Positions 27,967-29,329 of a stretch of 29,329 nt of DNA are shown here, one piece after another; within the stretch, counting starts at the first letter, position 1; each line of letters starts with the position of its first letter. The DNA is taken from contig NW_026970929.1 in the NCBI RefSeq assembly GCF_963678635.1, positions 64,001 through 93,329 of the forward strand. Reading direction: 5' to 3'. Position numbers and translations under genes: made by a program. The DNA is from Symsagittifera roscoffensis. Taxonomy: Eukaryota > Xenacoelomorpha > Acoela > Convolutidae. The notes below the pieces were generated by a model. That model searched no databases and had not been told where the DNA came from. It saw only the letters and a list, made by a program, of their open reading frames with translations.

Positions 27967-28212
27967 CTAAATTAAACACAAAGAAATTAATTTTCCGACA
28001 ACCTTTTAAAATCTTATCTTAATTTTTTAGAGAAAGTCAAAATTTTTCGTATTTTTCAATTATAAACTGAAAACTTTCGGATAGTATTGAAACTGTTCCA
28101 CTCTGCGCTTCAACAGAACAAAATAATGTAGTTAGCGTCTAGCAAAATGAGATTTGTCAAGATAGCTTAGCTGAAATCGATCTTTTCTATGCAGGATTTT
28201 GTTGTCGCTTAC

Positions 28213-28258
28213 AATTTAAAAGACCGCTTGCAATGGCCCCAGTTTGAAAAGCAGGCAT
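28213..28258 (-). CDS. Possible first exon of the coiled-coil gene
   Basis: On the minus strand ATG 28258 (context GAAAAATGC) begins MPAFQTGAIASGLLN and runs to a donor GTAAGC at 28212. This is about 250 nt upstream of the large exon, a reasonable intron size. The phase is a problem: one base is left over, while the acceptor at 27967 begins a whole codon. Either a short exon lies between, or a weaker acceptor (AATAAAG, before 27942) is used, which would restore the frame. Confidence 0.4.
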
Positions 28259-28867
28259 TTTTCAAACAGCCAGAAATTTACCAACAAGACTGCTTCTAAC
28301 CCACGGCAAAATTCTGATCAATTTAACTGCTCATTAATTAATACCGAATCGTTGGAGAAAAAATATGGGAAAAAAACGAAAAAAAAAAAACAATGTAAAA
28401 AAACTGAGTCTTAAAAATCAACTAGCACTTAACTTGTCTCAATTGATTTTGGATCGTCTTTTGGAACCCTTTTTCAAAGTTATAATTAGAAAACAAACTG
28501 CATCAATTTAAGCGCTCCTCAGAGGAACTCGGTGTGTCGTAAAATTTTTATTTCTCAACCTCTCAAATGATTTGCCAATAATGTTTTATAGTGCGTTAAG
28601 AGAAATAAATTGCAACCACTTTCAGAGTTTGGGATTAATGACATTTCGTTTCGCTTCTTAATTTTGCAAAAATTAAGTTTGCCGCTAAATTTTAGATTAT
28701 TTTTCATTATATTGTTGTTTTAAATCGAAGGCTCTTAGTTTTGCAAGTTTCTTTAGTTGCTGTATACCTGCAGGGTGTGTTTGTTATTGATTAAGTTTTT
28801 CGACAAAGCTACAATTTTTTTCAAATTTCAACGTACGTTAAAGCTTATACTTCACACAATAATTCAG
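28259..28867. other. Intergenic, no gene seen
   Basis: The stretch is AT-rich with homopolymer runs (for example A10 near 28380-28390). It probably contains the promoter and any untranslated first exon of the minus-strand gene, and perhaps upstream parts of the plus-strand gene that begins near 28868. No element or RNA gene could be supported. Confidence 0.4.
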
Positions 28868-28964
28868 AGTCATTTAAAACTAAAGCACGCCGACGCCCCG
28901 GTGGTCTTGGTTCTTTGGCTCGCTCACATTCGCCCTCAAAACCTTCTCGAGTTACTGTACAGAA
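28868..28964 (+). CDS. Putative exon of a spliced gene at the right edge
   Basis: After an acceptor-like ACACAATAATTCAG the frame SFKTKARRRPGGLGSLARSH then SPSKPSRVTVQ is open, and the local GC content rises sharply. A possible donor GTATAG at 28965 leaves CAG AA, which joins in phase with the next exon (G TAT GTT CGC). If not spliced there, the frame continues to TAG at 29017-29019 with an SP-rich end (RHSVSSSPSQTCSPSQ). The basic, Ser/Pro-rich composition suggests a disordered segment. Confidence 0.35.
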
Positions 28965-29130
28965 GTATAGGCACTCAGTGTCCAGCTCTCCTTCACAAAC
29001 CTGCTCTCCTTCACAATAGAAGTAGGGCAAAAATTTGATGCCAAACTCTCTCGCATGTTTTACCTTGGTATAAATATTGCTTCAAGTCAATTGCAAAAAA
29101 GCTAAGTATAGTTGCTACAATTTTTTCCAG

Positions 29131-29185
29131 GTATGTTCGCTGGATCTGGTCCGGTTATTTGAAGGATTTTCAAACTGCCGTGCAA
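29131..29185 (+). CDS. Putative 55-bp internal exon
   Basis: It is bounded by a strong acceptor (TTTTTTCCAG, ending 29130) and a consensus donor GTGAGT at 29186. One frame, with one leading base, reads YVRWIWSGYLKDFQTAVQ and continues without a break into the next exon. Both splice signals are better than any other pair in the window. The protein is not recognised. Confidence 0.55.
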
Positions 29186-29291
29186 GTGAGTACTCGTTCA
29201 AACTGTTCCTGTTTCAGACACTGTTTATATGCTTTTTTACTTATTTTACTTTTTTATTACTTTTTTACTTATAACTTATTTTCAATTATAG

Positions 29292-29329
29292 GTTTTTCTG
29301 ATAAAGGATTTTTTAAAGAAAAACAAATC
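29292..29329 (+). CDS. Putative exon cut by the window end
   Basis: It follows a 106-bp AT-rich intron whose 3' end is TTTTCAATTATAG. In phase with the previous exon it reads VFLIKDFLKKNK and runs off the window. Confidence 0.5.

Noticed and set aside
28845-29030. Minus-strand 61-codon ORF rich in C and E
   Set aside because: It is antisense to the better supported plus-strand exon with splice signals; its composition follows from the Ser/Pro-rich sense strand.

Overview
This window looks like nuclear DNA of a eukaryote, most likely an invertebrate animal. The flanks are very AT-rich, the host coding pieces are short exons bounded by GT-AG splice signals, and most of the window is transposon. 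I cannot name the species. All calls come from reading the sequence; nothing was searched against a database.

Layout: (1) 1-3400 is AT-rich non-coding DNA holding a palindromic, MITE-like element (56-927). (2) About 3420-5406 is the left half of an old, badly decayed Ty3/gypsy (Metaviridae-type) retrotransposon: reverse transcriptase, RNase H and the integrase zinc-finger region are readable only by hopping frames. (3) 5407-23230 is a second, much larger and younger Ty3/gypsy element of about 17.8 kb. It has 862/903-bp LTRs (TG...CA) and a 5-bp target duplication, ATCTG, and it sits inside the integrase gene of the older element. (4) 23231-24010 is the displaced right half of the older integrase. 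(5) 24011-26700 is AT-rich, with diverged repeats of about 700-750 bp. (6) A spliced minus-strand host gene lies at 28258-26755. (7) Two or three plus-strand exons of another gene lie at the right edge.

Inside the large element the order is: 5' LTR; a 2.1-kb leader with hairpins and a roughly 30-copy 21-bp minisatellite; gag (coiled coil, capsid-like region, two CCHC knuckles); protease; reverse transcriptase; RNase H; an acidic linker; integrase (DD35E and GPF); a C-terminal extension; and then a macrodomain resembling TARG1/OARD1 ADP-ribose hydrolases. After an AT-rich spacer with short tandem repeats comes about 5.4 kb of further decayed coding sequence with no family I recognise. One segment near its end carries a hydrophobic anchor followed by a basic tail. 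The 3' LTR has a TATA-like box, a perfect palindrome and an AATAAA signal.

The element is dead. Stops and frameshifts occur in gag, protease, RT, RNase H, the macrodomain and the 3' module. The protease DTG reads YTG and the RT YxDD reads YVED. The LTRs differ at about 20 of the first 235 positions. The most interesting points are the macrodomain joined to an LTR retrotransposon, the very large unrecognised 3' module, and the conserved LTR palindrome.
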